Positions 26,869 through 35,437 of a stretch of 64,000 bases of DNA are shown here, one piece after another. Positions within the stretch are counted from its first letter, which is position 1; every line of letters begins with the position of its first letter. The DNA is from QHCE01 sp041743105 (GTDB lineage Bacteria; Actinomycetota; Actinomycetes; Mycobacteriales; QHCE01): assembly GCA_041743105.1 (NCBI GenBank), contig JBGTNI010000072.1, forward strand, positions 1-64,000, given 5' to 3'. The position numbers were made by a program, and so were the translations under genes. Under the pieces are notes generated by a model, which worked only from the letters and a program-made list of their open reading frames with translations, made no database searches and was not told the origin of the DNA.

Positions 26869-27933
26869 ATGAGCCCGAACGGTGAGACGAGCAACCCCTA
26901 CGGCCGCGTGGCTGACGATGGCACCGTGTACCTGGTGACACCGGACGGCGAACGAGCGGTCGGTTCATGGCAGGCAGGTTCGCCAAGCGAAGGTTTGGCG
27001 CACTACACCCGCCGTTACGATGACCTCGTCACCGACGTGGATCTGCTAGAGCGGCGGCTGCACAGCAAAGCCGCCGCTCCGCAGAAGACGTTGGAGTCGG
27101 CCCGCAAAATCCAGCAGTCGCTGCCCGAAGCGGCGGTTGTGGGCGACATCGCGGCGCTGGAGGTCCGTCTGGCAACTGTTATAGGCCAGGCTAAGGGCGC
27201 CGCGCTTGCCGCATCGGACGTTAAAAAGGCCGCGCGCCAGGCAGCGCTGGAGGCAAAAGAAGAACTGGTGGCCCGCGCTGAACAGCTAGCCGGCAGCACT
27301 GCGTGGAAACAGACCGGTGAGCAGTTCGCGCAGCTCCTTGCGCAGTGGAAGGCAGCACCCATCATCGACCGCACCGCCGACAAGGCGCTGTGGAAACGCT
27401 ACGCGGCGGCGCGGGATGAGTTCAACAAGCGTCGTGGCGCCCACTTCTCAACCCTGGACACGACGCGAAAGGCAGCGCTGGCCCGCAAGGTTGAGTTGAT
27501 CGACGCAGCCGAGCTATTGGCTGACTCCACGCAATGGCAGGCCACTGCGGGCAAGCTCAAGGAGCTCATGGCGGAATGGAAAGAGCTCCCCCGGCTAGCC
27601 AAGAGCGGTGAAGAACAGCTCTGGAACCGATTTCGAGCCGCGCAGGACCGTTTTTTCGCCCACCGATCCGCGGCATTTAGTCAGGCCGACTCCGAGCGCA
27701 AACGGCACCGCGAGCAGCAACACGCCCTGAGGGCGCAACAGAGCGAACACGACAAGGCCCACAATCCGCTGCTGGAATCGATGCGGCAGCAGGTTCATCG
27801 CACTGGGCAGCAGCTTGAGCGGGCACGCTCGACCGGCGATGCATCTGCCGTCGCAGAGTTTGAACAGGCGTTGCGGCACAAACAGCACATCTTGGCACTC
27901 GCCGAAGGAATCGGCTCTTCCAAGGCTGTATAG
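26869..27933 (+). CDS. DUF349 family coiled-coil protein
   Basis: This 354-residue cytoplasmic protein starts with YGRVADDGTVYLVTPDGERAVGSW, characteristic of the actinobacterial form. It then has repeated helical DUF349 units of the W-K-R-x-A-x-D-F type (LWKRYAAARDEFNKRR, LWNRFRAAQDRFFAHR). ATG 26869 follows AAGGA at good spacing; an upstream in-frame ATG at 26803 is rejected. DUF349 proteins lie near miaB/recA in many actinobacteria. Their role is unclear. Confidence 0.9.
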   Translation: MSPNGETSNPYGRVADDGTVYLVTPDGERAVGSWQAGSPSEGLAHYTRRYDDLVTDVDLLERRLHSKAAAPQKTLESARKIQQSLPEAAVVGDIAALEVRLATVIGQAKGAALAASDVKKAARQAALEAKEELVARAEQLAGSTAWKQTGEQFAQLLAQWKAAPIIDRTADKALWKRYAAARDEFNKRRGAHFSTLDTTRKAALARKVELIDAAELLADSTQWQATAGKLKELMAEWKELPRLAKSGEEQLWNRFRAAQDRFFAHRSAAFSQADSERKRHREQQHALRAQQSEHDKAHNPLLESMRQQVHRTGQQLERARSTGDASAVAEFEQALRHKQHILALAEGIGSSKAV

Positions 27934-28013
27934 GTTCGAGAGTGGATAAGTTACTGTTCACTGGCCGGGATGATCGGCAAGGGCCAAGGAACTACTGGGG
28001 AAGGACTCGAACC

Positions 28014-28292
28014 ATGAGCGTCATTATCGGGGCAATCATAGTCGGTACTATCTTAGGCGTCATAGGTCGGCTGCTCCTCAAAGGCAAGCAGGACATCCCC
28101 TGGTGGGCAACCATCGGTGCCGGTATCGTCGCTGCGTTCGTCGGCGGCGCGATCGCGAATTGGTTGGGAGTGGGCAGCACCGACGGTCCTGACTGGATCC
28201 AATACGCCATCCAGATCATCGTTGCCGTGATCGCCGTTTGGGCTGTTGCCTTGCTGATGGGCGGCTCGACCAGGAGGGGTTCGATCCGGTAA
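28014..28292 (+). CDS. GlsB/YeaQ/YmgE family small membrane protein
   Basis: This 92-residue membrane protein has three hydrophobic helices (VIIGAIIVGTILGVIGRLLL, then WWATIGAGIVAAFVGGAIAN, then a C-terminal helix). The family, also called transglycosylase-associated protein, is linked to general stress responses, but its mechanism is unknown. ATG 28014 follows GGAAGGA. The longer frame from 27942 is rejected. It converges on miaB. Confidence 0.85.
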   Translation: MSVIIGAIIVGTILGVIGRLLLKGKQDIPWWATIGAGIVAAFVGGAIANWLGVGSTDGPDWIQYAIQIIVAVIAVWAVALLMGGSTRRGSIR

Positions 28293-28339
28293 GCGGCCAC
28301 GTGAAGTAGCACGGCTAAGGGCTAGTGACTGAGCTGATC

Positions 28340-28403
28340 GACGTCGTTTCCCTGAAACGTAGTAGCAAGGGAGCTTTTCCCGATGCTTTCGGGAAACGAC
28401 GTC
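28340..28403. terminator. Long inverted repeat between convergent genes
   Basis: GACGTCGTTTCCC (28340-28352) and GGGAAACGACGTC (28391-28403) are perfect 13-bp arms. The 38-base loop contains a further small hairpin, GGGA-GCTTT-TCCC (28369-28381). It lies between the ends of the GlsB-type gene and miaB, so it probably terminates both. Confidence 0.65.
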
Positions 28404-28408
28404 GTGTC

Positions 28409-29941
28409 CTAGCAGCTTGCGCAGCCGGCGACGCTCATCGATGCCGGCTCCGGCTTGCCGACGCCTGGCATTGGCAAATTCACCTGCGCCGAAGCGGGAG
28501 CTGACCAGGGTGTCTGACCGGCCTGCCATGCATCACCAGCTGGCGTCCGCCGATGGCTGACCAATGGCCCTTCGGCCAGCAGATAGTAGGGCGTGGCACG
28601 ACTGACAGTCGCCAGGACCACGTCACCTGGGCGCACCTCGTCGGGATCGGCGCACACGTGCACTAAGCGACCGTCGCGTGCTCGGCCGGACAATCGAGGC
28701 GTGCCGTGGGAAGCGTAAGCATCGTTTTTACGTCCCTGTCCGGCAGCGATGAGCACCTCGACCGTGGCTCCCACCAGCTGTTTGTTCTGTTCCCAGGAGA
28801 TCTCTTCTTGTAACGCAACCAATCGTTCGTAACGTTGCTGGACTACCACCTTGGGAACCTGATCGGGCAGTGTCGCGGCAGGCGTTCCGGGTCGTGGTGA
28901 GTACTGGAACGTGAAGGCGCTCGCGAACTGTACTTGCCGAACAACGTCGAGAGTCTGCTCGAAGTCGGCTTCGGTTTCGCCAGGGAATCCGACGATGATG
29001 TCGGTCGTGATCGCGGCGTCGGGCATCTTCTGGCGCACCGCGTCTATGATGCCCAGGTATTTCCGCTGTCGGTACGAGCGGCGCATCGCTTTGAGTATGG
29101 TGTCCGAACCGGACTGTAACGGCATGTGCAGTTGGTGACAGATGGCTGGAGTGTCGGCCATAACGTCTATGACGTCAGTGGTGAAATCGCGCGGGTGTGG
29201 GGAGGTGAAACGGAGCCGTTCCAGGCCGGGAATGCCGCCGCAGGAGCGCAGCAACGCCGCGAAGGCAGCACGGTCACCCAGCTCCGATCCGTAGGCATTG
29301 ACATTTTGACCCAGCAACGTCACTTCCAACACACCGTCGGCGGCGAGCGCCTCCACTTCGGCGAGGATGTCGTCGGGGCGCCGGTCTTTCTCCTTGCCGC
29401 GAAGTGTTGGAACGATACAGAACGTGCACGTGTTGTTGCATCCAACGGAGATCGAGACCCATGCGGAGGCGTGTGCGTCCCGGCGGGCAGGAAGTGTCGA
29501 GGGAAACGTCTCTAGCGCCTCGACGATCTCTACTTGTGCTTGCTGGTTGTGACGAGCCCGCTCCAGCAGCACCGGCAACGCGCCGATGTTGTGTGTGCCA
29601 AACACGGCGTCGACCCATGGCGCGCGACGCACGATCTCGCCACGGTCTTTCTGCGCCAGGCATCCGCCGACCGCAATCTGCATGTTGGGATGCTGCTTCT
29701 TCATCGGAACGAGCTGGCTCAGGTTGCCATAGAGTTTGTTGTCGGCGTTCTCTCGTACCGCACAGGTGTTGAACACCACCAGGTCGGGAATCTGCGTTGG
29801 CTCTGCCTGGTGGTAACCCACCGACTCCAACAGGCCGGCCAGACGCTGCGAGTCGTGCACGTTCATCTGACAGCCGTAGGTCCGCACCTGATAGGTGCGG
29901 ACCTGGTCGTTCGCTCTAGCGGCCGGAGACTCTGTACTCAT
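28409..29941 (-). CDS. miaB: tRNA-2-methylthio-N6-dimethylallyladenosine synthase
   Basis: This 510-residue radical-SAM methylthiotransferase (EC 2.8.4.3) modifies i6A37 in tRNAs reading UNN codons. The N-terminal UPF0004 domain carries YGCQMN, NTCAVRE and VGGCLAQ, giving three cluster Cys. The radical-SAM domain has GCNNTCTFCIVP. The TRAM domain follows near residues 385-450. An unusual C-terminal tail (about residues 455-510) is rich in Pro/Ala/Ser and ends CASC. The enzyme needs i6A from MiaA, which is not in the window. Confidence 0.97.
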   Translation of the reverse strand: MSTESPAARANDQVRTYQVRTYGCQMNVHDSQRLAGLLESVGYHQAEPTQIPDLVVFNTCAVRENADNKLYGNLSQLVPMKKQHPNMQIAVGGCLAQKDRGEIVRRAPWVDAVFGTHNIGALPVLLERARHNQQAQVEIVEALETFPSTLPARRDAHASAWVSISVGCNNTCTFCIVPTLRGKEKDRRPDDILAEVEALAADGVLEVTLLGQNVNAYGSELGDRAAFAALLRSCGGIPGLERLRFTSPHPRDFTTDVIDVMADTPAICHQLHMPLQSGSDTILKAMRRSYRQRKYLGIIDAVRQKMPDAAITTDIIVGFPGETEADFEQTLDVVRQVQFASAFTFQYSPRPGTPAATLPDQVPKVVVQQRYERLVALQEEISWEQNKQLVGATVEVLIAAGQGRKNDAYASHGTPRLSGRARDGRLVHVCADPDEVRPGDVVLATVSRATPYYLLAEGPLVSHRRTPAGDAWQAGQTPWSAPASAQVNLPMPGVGKPEPASMSVAGCASC

Positions 29942-30038
29942 AGGGTGAGTGTAGTTTCCTATGGTCTCAAACTGACTCGCGCCGCTCCCTACAGCAGTAC
30001 GATGGCTGAGTCAGCGGTATCGGAACCGAAAGGTCTGT

Positions 30039-30458
30039 GTGAACATGGAGCAATGGTCAGCCGAGCACAGGCAAGCGGTAGAGGAGGCACGAGCTCAACA
30101 CCTCACGGACGCTGAAACAGGCGATCCGAACCTTGCAGAGCAGAATAGAAACCTGGCAGCACAGCTCGACGAGCTGTTGGGTAACTGGCCAGGTGTGCCA
30201 GAGCAATGGTCGGACGAGCATAGGCAAGCGGTAGAGGCGCTACGAGCTCAACACCTCACGGACGCTGAAACAGGCGACCCGAACGTTGCAGAGCAGAATA
30301 GAAACCTGGCAGCACAGCTTGACGAGCTGTTGGGTAACTGGCCCCAGCACCAAGCTCACCAGGATCCCGTCCAAGGTGGCGGCAACGTAGCGCAAGCCGC
30401 GCTGAGGCCAGGGACCACTCCGCGCGATCGACGCTCCGGCACAAGACGAACAGTCTGA
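30039..30458 (+). CDS. Small protein with two near-identical 51-residue repeats
   Basis: This 139-residue hydrophilic, helical protein has repeat 1 encoded at 30048-30200 and repeat 2 at 30201-30353. Each begins EQWS and ends LLGNWP, with the shared core RAQHLTDAETGDPN and AEQNRNLAAQLDELL. The two DNA copies differ at only about a dozen positions, so the duplication is recent. A basic tail follows (PRDRRSGTRRTV). The start may be GTG 30039 or ATG 30045. No family is recognised. It is divergent from miaB and convergent with recX. Confidence 0.6.
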   Translation: MNMEQWSAEHRQAVEEARAQHLTDAETGDPNLAEQNRNLAAQLDELLGNWPGVPEQWSDEHRQAVEALRAQHLTDAETGDPNVAEQNRNLAAQLDELLGNWPQHQAHQDPVQGGGNVAQAALRPGTTPRDRRSGTRRTV

Positions 30459-30468
30459 ACGCCCGCAT

Positions 30469-30966
30469 TTAGCTCGGTTCGTCGTCGAGTTCTAACGCTT
30501 GGCGCACCACACGGTAGGCAAGTTCCCCGCAATAGCCCTTGCGTGCCAGCAGACTTACCAGTCGCCGGGTGCGGGTCGCGTCGTCATACCGGGCCAAACC
30601 GGCAAGTTTGCGTTCCACCAACGCCCGCGCTGTCTGTTCCTCGGTCTCTGGGCCGAGCTGCCGCACCGCGGCATCTATGTGCGCTGGGTCCACGCCCTTT
30701 CGGTACAGCTCGGTACGCAACAGGCGACCGGCATTGCCGTGACCGCGATGCCGTTGCTCTACCCACTGTTGCGCGTAGGTGGCGTCGTCTATCAGGCCCA
30801 CTTCGGTGAAGCGGTCGAGCACGGCCGCCGCTGCGGCATCGGGCACCTCCCGCCGCCGCAGCGTCTGCTCTAGCTCGGCCCGGGTACGCGGCTTGCGTTC
30901 CAGCTGTTGCAGGCAAATGAGCCGCGCTACCGATTCCGGGTTGTTGCCCTGAGGCTCCATAAACAT
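30469..30966 (-). CDS. recX: Regulatory protein RecX
   Basis: This 165-residue modulator caps and destabilises RecA filaments. The three-helix repeats are visible: LERKPRTRAELEQTLRRREV, then DRFTEVGLIDDATYAQQWVE, then LRTELYRKGVDPAHIDAAV. It follows recA on the same strand after a 230-base gap that holds two stem-loop elements. In other actinobacteria the two genes are closer or overlap. ATG 30960, two codons in, is an alternative start. Confidence 0.95.
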   Translation of the reverse strand: MFMEPQGNNPESVARLICLQQLERKPRTRAELEQTLRRREVPDAAAAAVLDRFTEVGLIDDATYAQQWVEQRHRGHGNAGRLLRTELYRKGVDPAHIDAAVRQLGPETEEQTARALVERKLAGLARYDDATRTRRLVSLLARKGYCGELAYRVVRQALELDDEPS

Positions 30967-31006
30967 CTCGCTTATCGATCACAGTGAAGAGCGCCTCAAT
31001 AGATCG

Positions 31007-31111
31007 CCTGCCAAGGCCGCAGGAGCCGCCGCGTGCACCGCACCTGATTGCTGGCTCGCAAGCTGCGCCAGGCACACGCAAGGCGGCTCAAAACATTGGA
31101 ACGCCGGCAGG
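31007..31111. repeat. Stem-loop element A between recX and recA
   Basis: The element begins CCTGCCAAGGCCGCAGGAG and ends CGCCGGCAGG. Outer arms CCTGCC/GGCAGG and inner GCCGCCGCGTG/CACGCAAGGCGGC can pair, giving a long imperfect hairpin. It shares about 30 bases at its left end, and its right end, with element B, but has a longer loop. Confidence 0.7.
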
Positions 31112-31128
31112 AACATCCGGTAGGTGGT

Positions 31129-31191
31129 CCTGCCAAGGCCGCAGGAGCCGCCGCGTGCGAAGGCACGCAAGGCGACGAGAACGCCGGCAGG
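31129..31191. repeat. Stem-loop element B between recX and recA
   Basis: This is a shorter copy of the preceding element, with the same 30-base left end (CCTGCCAAGGCCGCAGGAG...), an inner GCGTGC-GAAG-GCACGC hairpin and the same CGCCGGCAGG right end. It ends 5 bases before the recA stop codon, so it may terminate or attenuate transcription into recX. Confidence 0.7.
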
Positions 31192-31196
31192 GCCAC

Positions 31197-33320
31197 CTAG
31201 AAGTCTGTGGGGGCGGGTAGGGGCTCCTCGGCGGCGCCGACACCGAGCTTTTCTTTGATCTTCTTCTCGATTTCGTTGGCCAAGTCGGGGTTATCGTGCA
31301 GGAACGTGCGAGCGTTTTCTTTGCCCTGCCCAAGCTGATCGCCTTCGTAGGTGTACCAGGCACCGGATTTACGGACCAGGCCATGCTCTACGCCTACGTC
31401 GATGAGTGAGCCCTCCCGGCTGATGCCGGCACCGTACAAAATGTCGAACTCTGCTTGCTTGAACGGCGGGGCCATCTTGTTTTTTGCAATCTTGACCCGG
31501 GTGCGGTTACCCACCGCGTTAACACCGTCTTTGAGCGTCTCGATCCGGCGCACATCTAACCGGATCGAGGCATAGAACTTCAACGCGCGGCCACCGGTGG
31601 TGGTCTCGGGACTGTTGTGCACAAGTACGCCATCGGCTAGGTAATTATGCGAGCCTGCGACCTCGATATCGAAACGATGCATCGAGCGAGTTTTAGGCTT
31701 GGCCTTGATGCCGAGCACCGGAGCGGGAACAGGCAGCAATACCGGCTCGATGAACTCTGCTCGGATATTGAAGCCACCCCGAAAACGTTCTAGCAGCTTG
31801 TACTCCATCGACGGATGCACATATGGTGCAATGAGCTGGTGCAGTTTCGCTGTCTCATCCTTGCTGAATACTAAGAAGGGCATTTTACGTGCGCCTCGGG
31901 ATATGAGCGTTGGATGAAGGTCAAAGGTGCCAGCTAAGTGTTGAACCAACCGCTCCCGAGAACCTTGGCTTAGCGATTGCACGCAGATTTCCGAGCGCCC
32001 GCTTCCCTCACGGGTGCGTTCCTGTACACCTTTAGCCCGCATCGCAAACGAGCCATCGTCGCAGTACCAGATAGCGAGCGATAGCGGCGTCAAAGCCTTG
32101 AGATACTCCCAAGAAAGATGTTTGTGGCCGTCACCGAAGTAGACGGCCCGCCGAAGCTCGGCAAGTTCGGGTAACGGAGAGCAGTCGACGAACCCCGCCC
32201 CTTTGGAGTTAAGAGTCCGGCTCTGGCCGATGTTGCTTAGCAGCGAAGCCTTCCAATCAAGGTATTCCAGCTGTTTGGCGCCGTGTCCCATTCGGAAGCG
32301 AGTGCCAAGGCTGCCGGGAATACGGCTAGGCGAGAGAGCGCCGTCGCCCATCAGAGCGCCCAGAATGAGTTGACGCTGCTGGCTGCCCAGCCGATGGGGT
32401 TGGGAGAGCATGACTCGATCTCCCACTGCAAGCTCGCCGGCCTCGCGCCACCCGCCGGGAGTACGAACCAGGTGATTTGGGGTAAGCCCCATCTGCGCCC
32501 GACCATTGCCGCCAGGACGTGCAACCGTGATCTGTAGGAACTTTTCAGTAGAACCGTTATCGAACCAATTCACGACTTTCTTAGGAACGATCCTGTTCAA
32601 CTCCGGATCGTAAGAAAGAACTTCGACAGGGAGTTTTCCGTTGACGATCTTTCCGATCTTTTCCTGACTGCCATCGGCGAGCGTCACTCGTGTGCCATAG
32701 GACAGGCAACCGAACATGACACCTATTTTTTCGCGCAGCTGATTGATGAAGATCGCCGTGGTACCGGCGTTGCTGAGCGCGCCAGTGATCTTACGCAGCG
32801 CTTGACTCATCAGACGTGCTTGCAGACCGACATGGCTGTCGCCCATTTCACCCTCGATCTCAGCCCGGGGCACTAGAGCGGCCACCGAGTCCACGACCAG
32901 CAGATCCAGGGCACCGGAGCGGATGAGCATGTCGGCAATCTCTAGTGCTTGCTCACCGGTGTCGGGCTGAGAGACCAGCAACGCATCGGTGTCGACACCG
33001 AGCGCTTTGGCATAGTCGGGGTCTAACGCATGCTCAGCATCGATGAAGGCGACAATGCCACCGGCCGCTTGCGCGCTTGCCACCGCGTGCAGCGCCACCG
33101 TGGTTTTACCGGAAGACTCCGGACCGTAAATCTCCACGATGCGGCCTCGAGGTAACCCCCCGATGCCCAGCGCGACGTCTAGCGCGATCGACCCAGTCGG
33201 GATAACGGAGACAGGCACCCGGCCTTCATCGCCCAGTCGCATCACCGAACCTTTGCCGTACTGCTTGTCGATTTGGGCTAACGCAACTTCAAGCGCTTTG
33301 TCGCGGTCTGGCGTGGCCAT
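31197..33320 (-). CDS. recA: Recombinase RecA precursor containing an intein
   Basis: This 707-residue precursor gives a 342-residue RecA after protein splicing. RecA forms filaments on ssDNA, drives strand exchange and triggers LexA cleavage. The N-extein (1-204) has the P-loop GPESSGKTT (about residues 66-74), the Walker B-like LLVVDSVAALVPRAEIEGEMGD and the INQLREKIG segment of loop L1/L2. The C-extein (570-707) resumes at SPETTTGGRALKFY, within the DNA-binding loop 2 region. It ends with an acidic tail. A perfect SOS box lies 143 bases upstream. The intein sits exactly after VMFG, the site also used in Mycobacterium leprae RecA. Without splicing the protein should be inactive. Confidence 0.98.
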   Translation of the reverse strand: MATPDRDKALEVALAQIDKQYGKGSVMRLGDEGRVPVSVIPTGSIALDVALGIGGLPRGRIVEIYGPESSGKTTVALHAVASAQAAGGIVAFIDAEHALDPDYAKALGVDTDALLVSQPDTGEQALEIADMLIRSGALDLLVVDSVAALVPRAEIEGEMGDSHVGLQARLMSQALRKITGALSNAGTTAIFINQLREKIGVMFGCLSYGTRVTLADGSQEKIGKIVNGKLPVEVLSYDPELNRIVPKKVVNWFDNGSTEKFLQITVARPGGNGRAQMGLTPNHLVRTPGGWREAGELAVGDRVMLSQPHRLGSQQRQLILGALMGDGALSPSRIPGSLGTRFRMGHGAKQLEYLDWKASLLSNIGQSRTLNSKGAGFVDCSPLPELAELRRAVYFGDGHKHLSWEYLKALTPLSLAIWYCDDGSFAMRAKGVQERTREGSGRSEICVQSLSQGSRERLVQHLAGTFDLHPTLISRGARKMPFLVFSKDETAKLHQLIAPYVHPSMEYKLLERFRGGFNIRAEFIEPVLLPVPAPVLGIKAKPKTRSMHRFDIEVAGSHNYLADGVLVHNSPETTTGGRALKFYASIRLDVRRIETLKDGVNAVGNRTRVKIAKNKMAPPFKQAEFDILYGAGISREGSLIDVGVEHGLVRKSGAWYTYEGDQLGQGKENARTFLHDNPDLANEIEKKIKEKLGVGAAEEPLPAPTDF
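31614..32708 (-). mobile_element. RecA intein with LAGLIDADG homing endonuclease domain
   Basis: This 365-residue in-frame insertion (RecA residues 205-569) begins CLSYGTRV (Cys1 nucleophile). It has block B GLTPNHLVRT and block F RFDIEVAGSHNY, and ends VLVHN (penultimate His, terminal Asn) before Ser+1 of the extein. All class 1 splicing residues are present. Two dodecapeptide motifs, LILGALMGDGAL and LSLAIWYCDDGSF, keep their acidic residues. The endonuclease may therefore still be active and support homing. Confidence 0.96.
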
Positions 33321-33462
33321 ATAGTGCCGCCTTTACATAACGTCTCGGATCTTCTGTAATAACTACGCCGACCCTAACGGGCGGGTGTGACACCGACCTT
33401 GCGTCCGCCGTAGTTGTGCACAACGACGCACTGTTGGGACAACGATGCGCGACCAATAATAC

Positions 33463-33478
33463 TCGAACGCCAGTTCGA
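33463..33478. promoter_or_regulatory. Perfect LexA (SOS) box upstream of recA
   Basis: TCGAACGCCAGTTCGA is a perfect TCGAAC-N4-GTTCGA palindrome. It lies 143 bases before the recA start and directly after the stop of the upstream lipoprotein gene, so it should control recA. Confidence 0.9.
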
Positions 33479-34423
33479 TTATTCGCCAACACGCCCTTGT
33501 GATGGTGATCGGTCCTTCTCGCTGTCTCCGCCGAGAGTAGGCAGTCCAGCGAAGCCTAGCGACGGCGGCTGCGCCTCGGCGGGAAGCTGGGCTGCTGTAC
33601 CCCGCCGCCGCAGTCGGTAGCGGATCAGCTGATATAGCACGCCAAGACCGCCCACCGCACAGATTGCCAGAACCAGCTGCGGCAGCCACGAACGGTTGCG
33701 CGGCGAATCCCATGCTGACACGTGCAAGGTTCGCTTGTCATCGAAGGTCAACCGCCACGATACGCTGCGATCGTCGACCGTTCCGTTGGTGGCTATGATC
33801 TCGCCGGGGAAGGTCAACCGGATCCTCAGATCGGGTCTTTGGTCACCGATCACCGTGTCAGGGTCCACGCCTTCTGACCGCAGCTGATCGGCGACTATAT
33901 CTTTCGCCGCATCGTCTTTTGTCTCGTCTGGACTCGATGGCCGCTCGGAACCAGTTGCGTCTGCGTTATCCCCGGGCTTGCGTCCCAATTGCAGATCACC
34001 GAGGCCAATAACATTGGCAGCCACGTCGACGATGAAACGGCCGTTGACATGACGAACGCGAATGGCCGAGCGGTCCAGCCCCGCCAATGGCACTCCTTCG
34101 AAACGTTGGCGGTATCCCACCAGGTCGCCTGAGCGATATTCGGAAAGGCTCACATCTCCACGGGTCGGCTTCATTGGAACCAGTAGTTTTAACTCACCAG
34201 AATCTGCTGTCAGCTGTTTCCTAAGCTCCGGCAAAAAGCGGGCCTCACCACCGAAGAGCCGATCGACGAACTCGGACTTCACCGCGAAAATGAACGAACC
34301 GCTGATGGTCTCGTCGCGGTGGATCTCAGCTTCTACCGTGTAGCGCATACAACCGGTAAGCGCCAGCGGCAACACGACCAGTGCCAGGAAATTCACGCGG
34401 CGAGAAGCTAGACGGGCGGTCAC
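33479..34423 (-). CDS. LppM-family lipoprotein
   Basis: This 314-residue protein resembles mycobacterial LppM. It has a signal sequence with lipobox ALTGC (about residue 25), an outer domain of about 200 residues (YTVEAEIHRDETISGSF to SWRLTFDD), a TM helix near residues 248-268 (WLPQLVLAICAVGGLGVLYQLI) and a short cytoplasmic tail. Mycobacterial LppM is linked to cell-envelope lipoglycans and phagosome interactions; here only an envelope role can be inferred. The GTG start lies 3 bases after the stop of the preceding gene, so they form an operon. Confidence 0.8.
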   Translation of the reverse strand: MTARLASRRVNFLALVVLPLALTGCMRYTVEAEIHRDETISGSFIFAVKSEFVDRLFGGEARFLPELRKQLTADSGELKLLVPMKPTRGDVSLSEYRSGDLVGYRQRFEGVPLAGLDRSAIRVRHVNGRFIVDVAANVIGLGDLQLGRKPGDNADATGSERPSSPDETKDDAAKDIVADQLRSEGVDPDTVIGDQRPDLRIRLTFPGEIIATNGTVDDRSVSWRLTFDDKRTLHVSAWDSPRNRSWLPQLVLAICAVGGLGVLYQLIRYRLRRRGTAAQLPAEAQPPSLGFAGLPTLGGDSEKDRSPSQGRVGE

Positions 34424-34426
34424 CTC

Positions 34427-35437
34427 TTACCCCCGTCGCGCACAGTTACTAGACGCCTTGCCGGGTGGCGACTTGTGATCGTAGGACGCCTCGGCGGGCG
34501 CGCCTGGCGTGCGATTACGGTCTTTAGGAAGGGCGAGCTTGCCGCTAGCGGCAAGCTCGCAGTCGGAGTTGAACGCATACTGCTCACCATCGCCGGGACG
34601 CAGTCCCCGGTTCTGCTCGGCATACCCCTTTTCGGGATAGAACTCGTAACGCTCGACAGTGCGCAACACGGCAAGCTGCGAGCCCGGGAGCGCGAAGACC
34701 TCGGGGGTGTTCGGGGCTCGCAGCGGGTACACCCAGGTGTAATTCGCCGAAATCACCAGCTGACCGGCTTTACCCACCGTAATGTCCATGGTGCCGTTCA
34801 CGCGTACCGGGGCGCGCAGCGTGTAGCCGGGCGCTAGTCGTGTGACATAGGCCAGCGCACCGGCACCTCCGATCTGCTCGGCGATGAAGCCTTGGCTGGA
34901 TTGCGCGAATTGATCCAGGTAAGGCTTGCTTACACCTCGCAACAGCATGCGTTCATCCAGCCGTGCCGCCGTGAGTGCGGTCTTGGTTCGCTGTAGCGCC
35001 TGCGTGATTTGCTCGGTATTCCAATCCCCCTGAACCTGCACCGGAGGCAGTACGATCCCCGCGGCGCCGGTGGGATAAGCAGCGGGGGGGGTGTCGCGAA
35101 ACGGATTTTGGTCGACTTCCACACTAGAGAGCTTGCGGCGCGAGACGGCGTTTTCGGCGAGTTGGGTGTCTGCGATATCGGGAGTGTCCGACAGCAATGA
35201 CGTCGCCAAGGAACGCAGCGCCAGCACCCCGGCTGGAACGAGCAGCACGATGACGGTGAGTACCACGACGAGCCGTCGCGACACATGTTTGCGCCGGTGC
35301 CGGGCGATATGAGCGCCGATCCTGCGCCGTACACCAGGAGCCGCTCCGCTGCCGTGCGGGAGCGATCCTCGAGCGCGCCGCCCTAGTTGTGTAGCGGCCC
35401 GTCGGGCTTGTCGAAAGGTAACCGCCTTAAGCGGCAT
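34427..35437 (-). CDS. Uncharacterised membrane-anchored protein
   Basis: A basic cytoplasmic N-terminus of about 50 residues precedes one TM helix (RRLVVVLTVIVLLVPAGVLAL). An extracytoplasmic domain of about 250 residues follows, containing DERMLLRGVSKPYLDQFA and YEFYPEKGYAEQNRGL. The domain looks compact, but I do not recognise it. The start is uncertain: ATG 35437 overlaps the end of clgR, and ATGs at 35449 and 35473 are in frame. It is co-directional with clgR and the LppM-like gene. Confidence 0.65.
   Translation of the reverse strand: MPLKAVTFRQARRAATQLGRRARGSLPHGSGAAPGVRRRIGAHIARHRRKHVSRRLVVVLTVIVLLVPAGVLALRSLATSLLSDTPDIADTQLAENAVSRRKLSSVEVDQNPFRDTPPAAYPTGAAGIVLPPVQVQGDWNTEQITQALQRTKTALTAARLDERMLLRGVSKPYLDQFAQSSQGFIAEQIGGAGALAYVTRLAPGYTLRAPVRVNGTMDITVGKAGQLVISANYTWVYPLRAPNTPEVFALPGSQLAVLRTVERYEFYPEKGYAEQNRGLRPGDGEQYAFNSDCELAASGKLALPKDRNRTPGAPAEASYDHKSPPGKASSNCARRG

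Noticed and set aside
27942..28013. N-terminal extension of the GlsB-type protein
   Set aside because: It lacks a ribosome site, while ATG 28014 has GGAAGGA and gives the family N-terminus.
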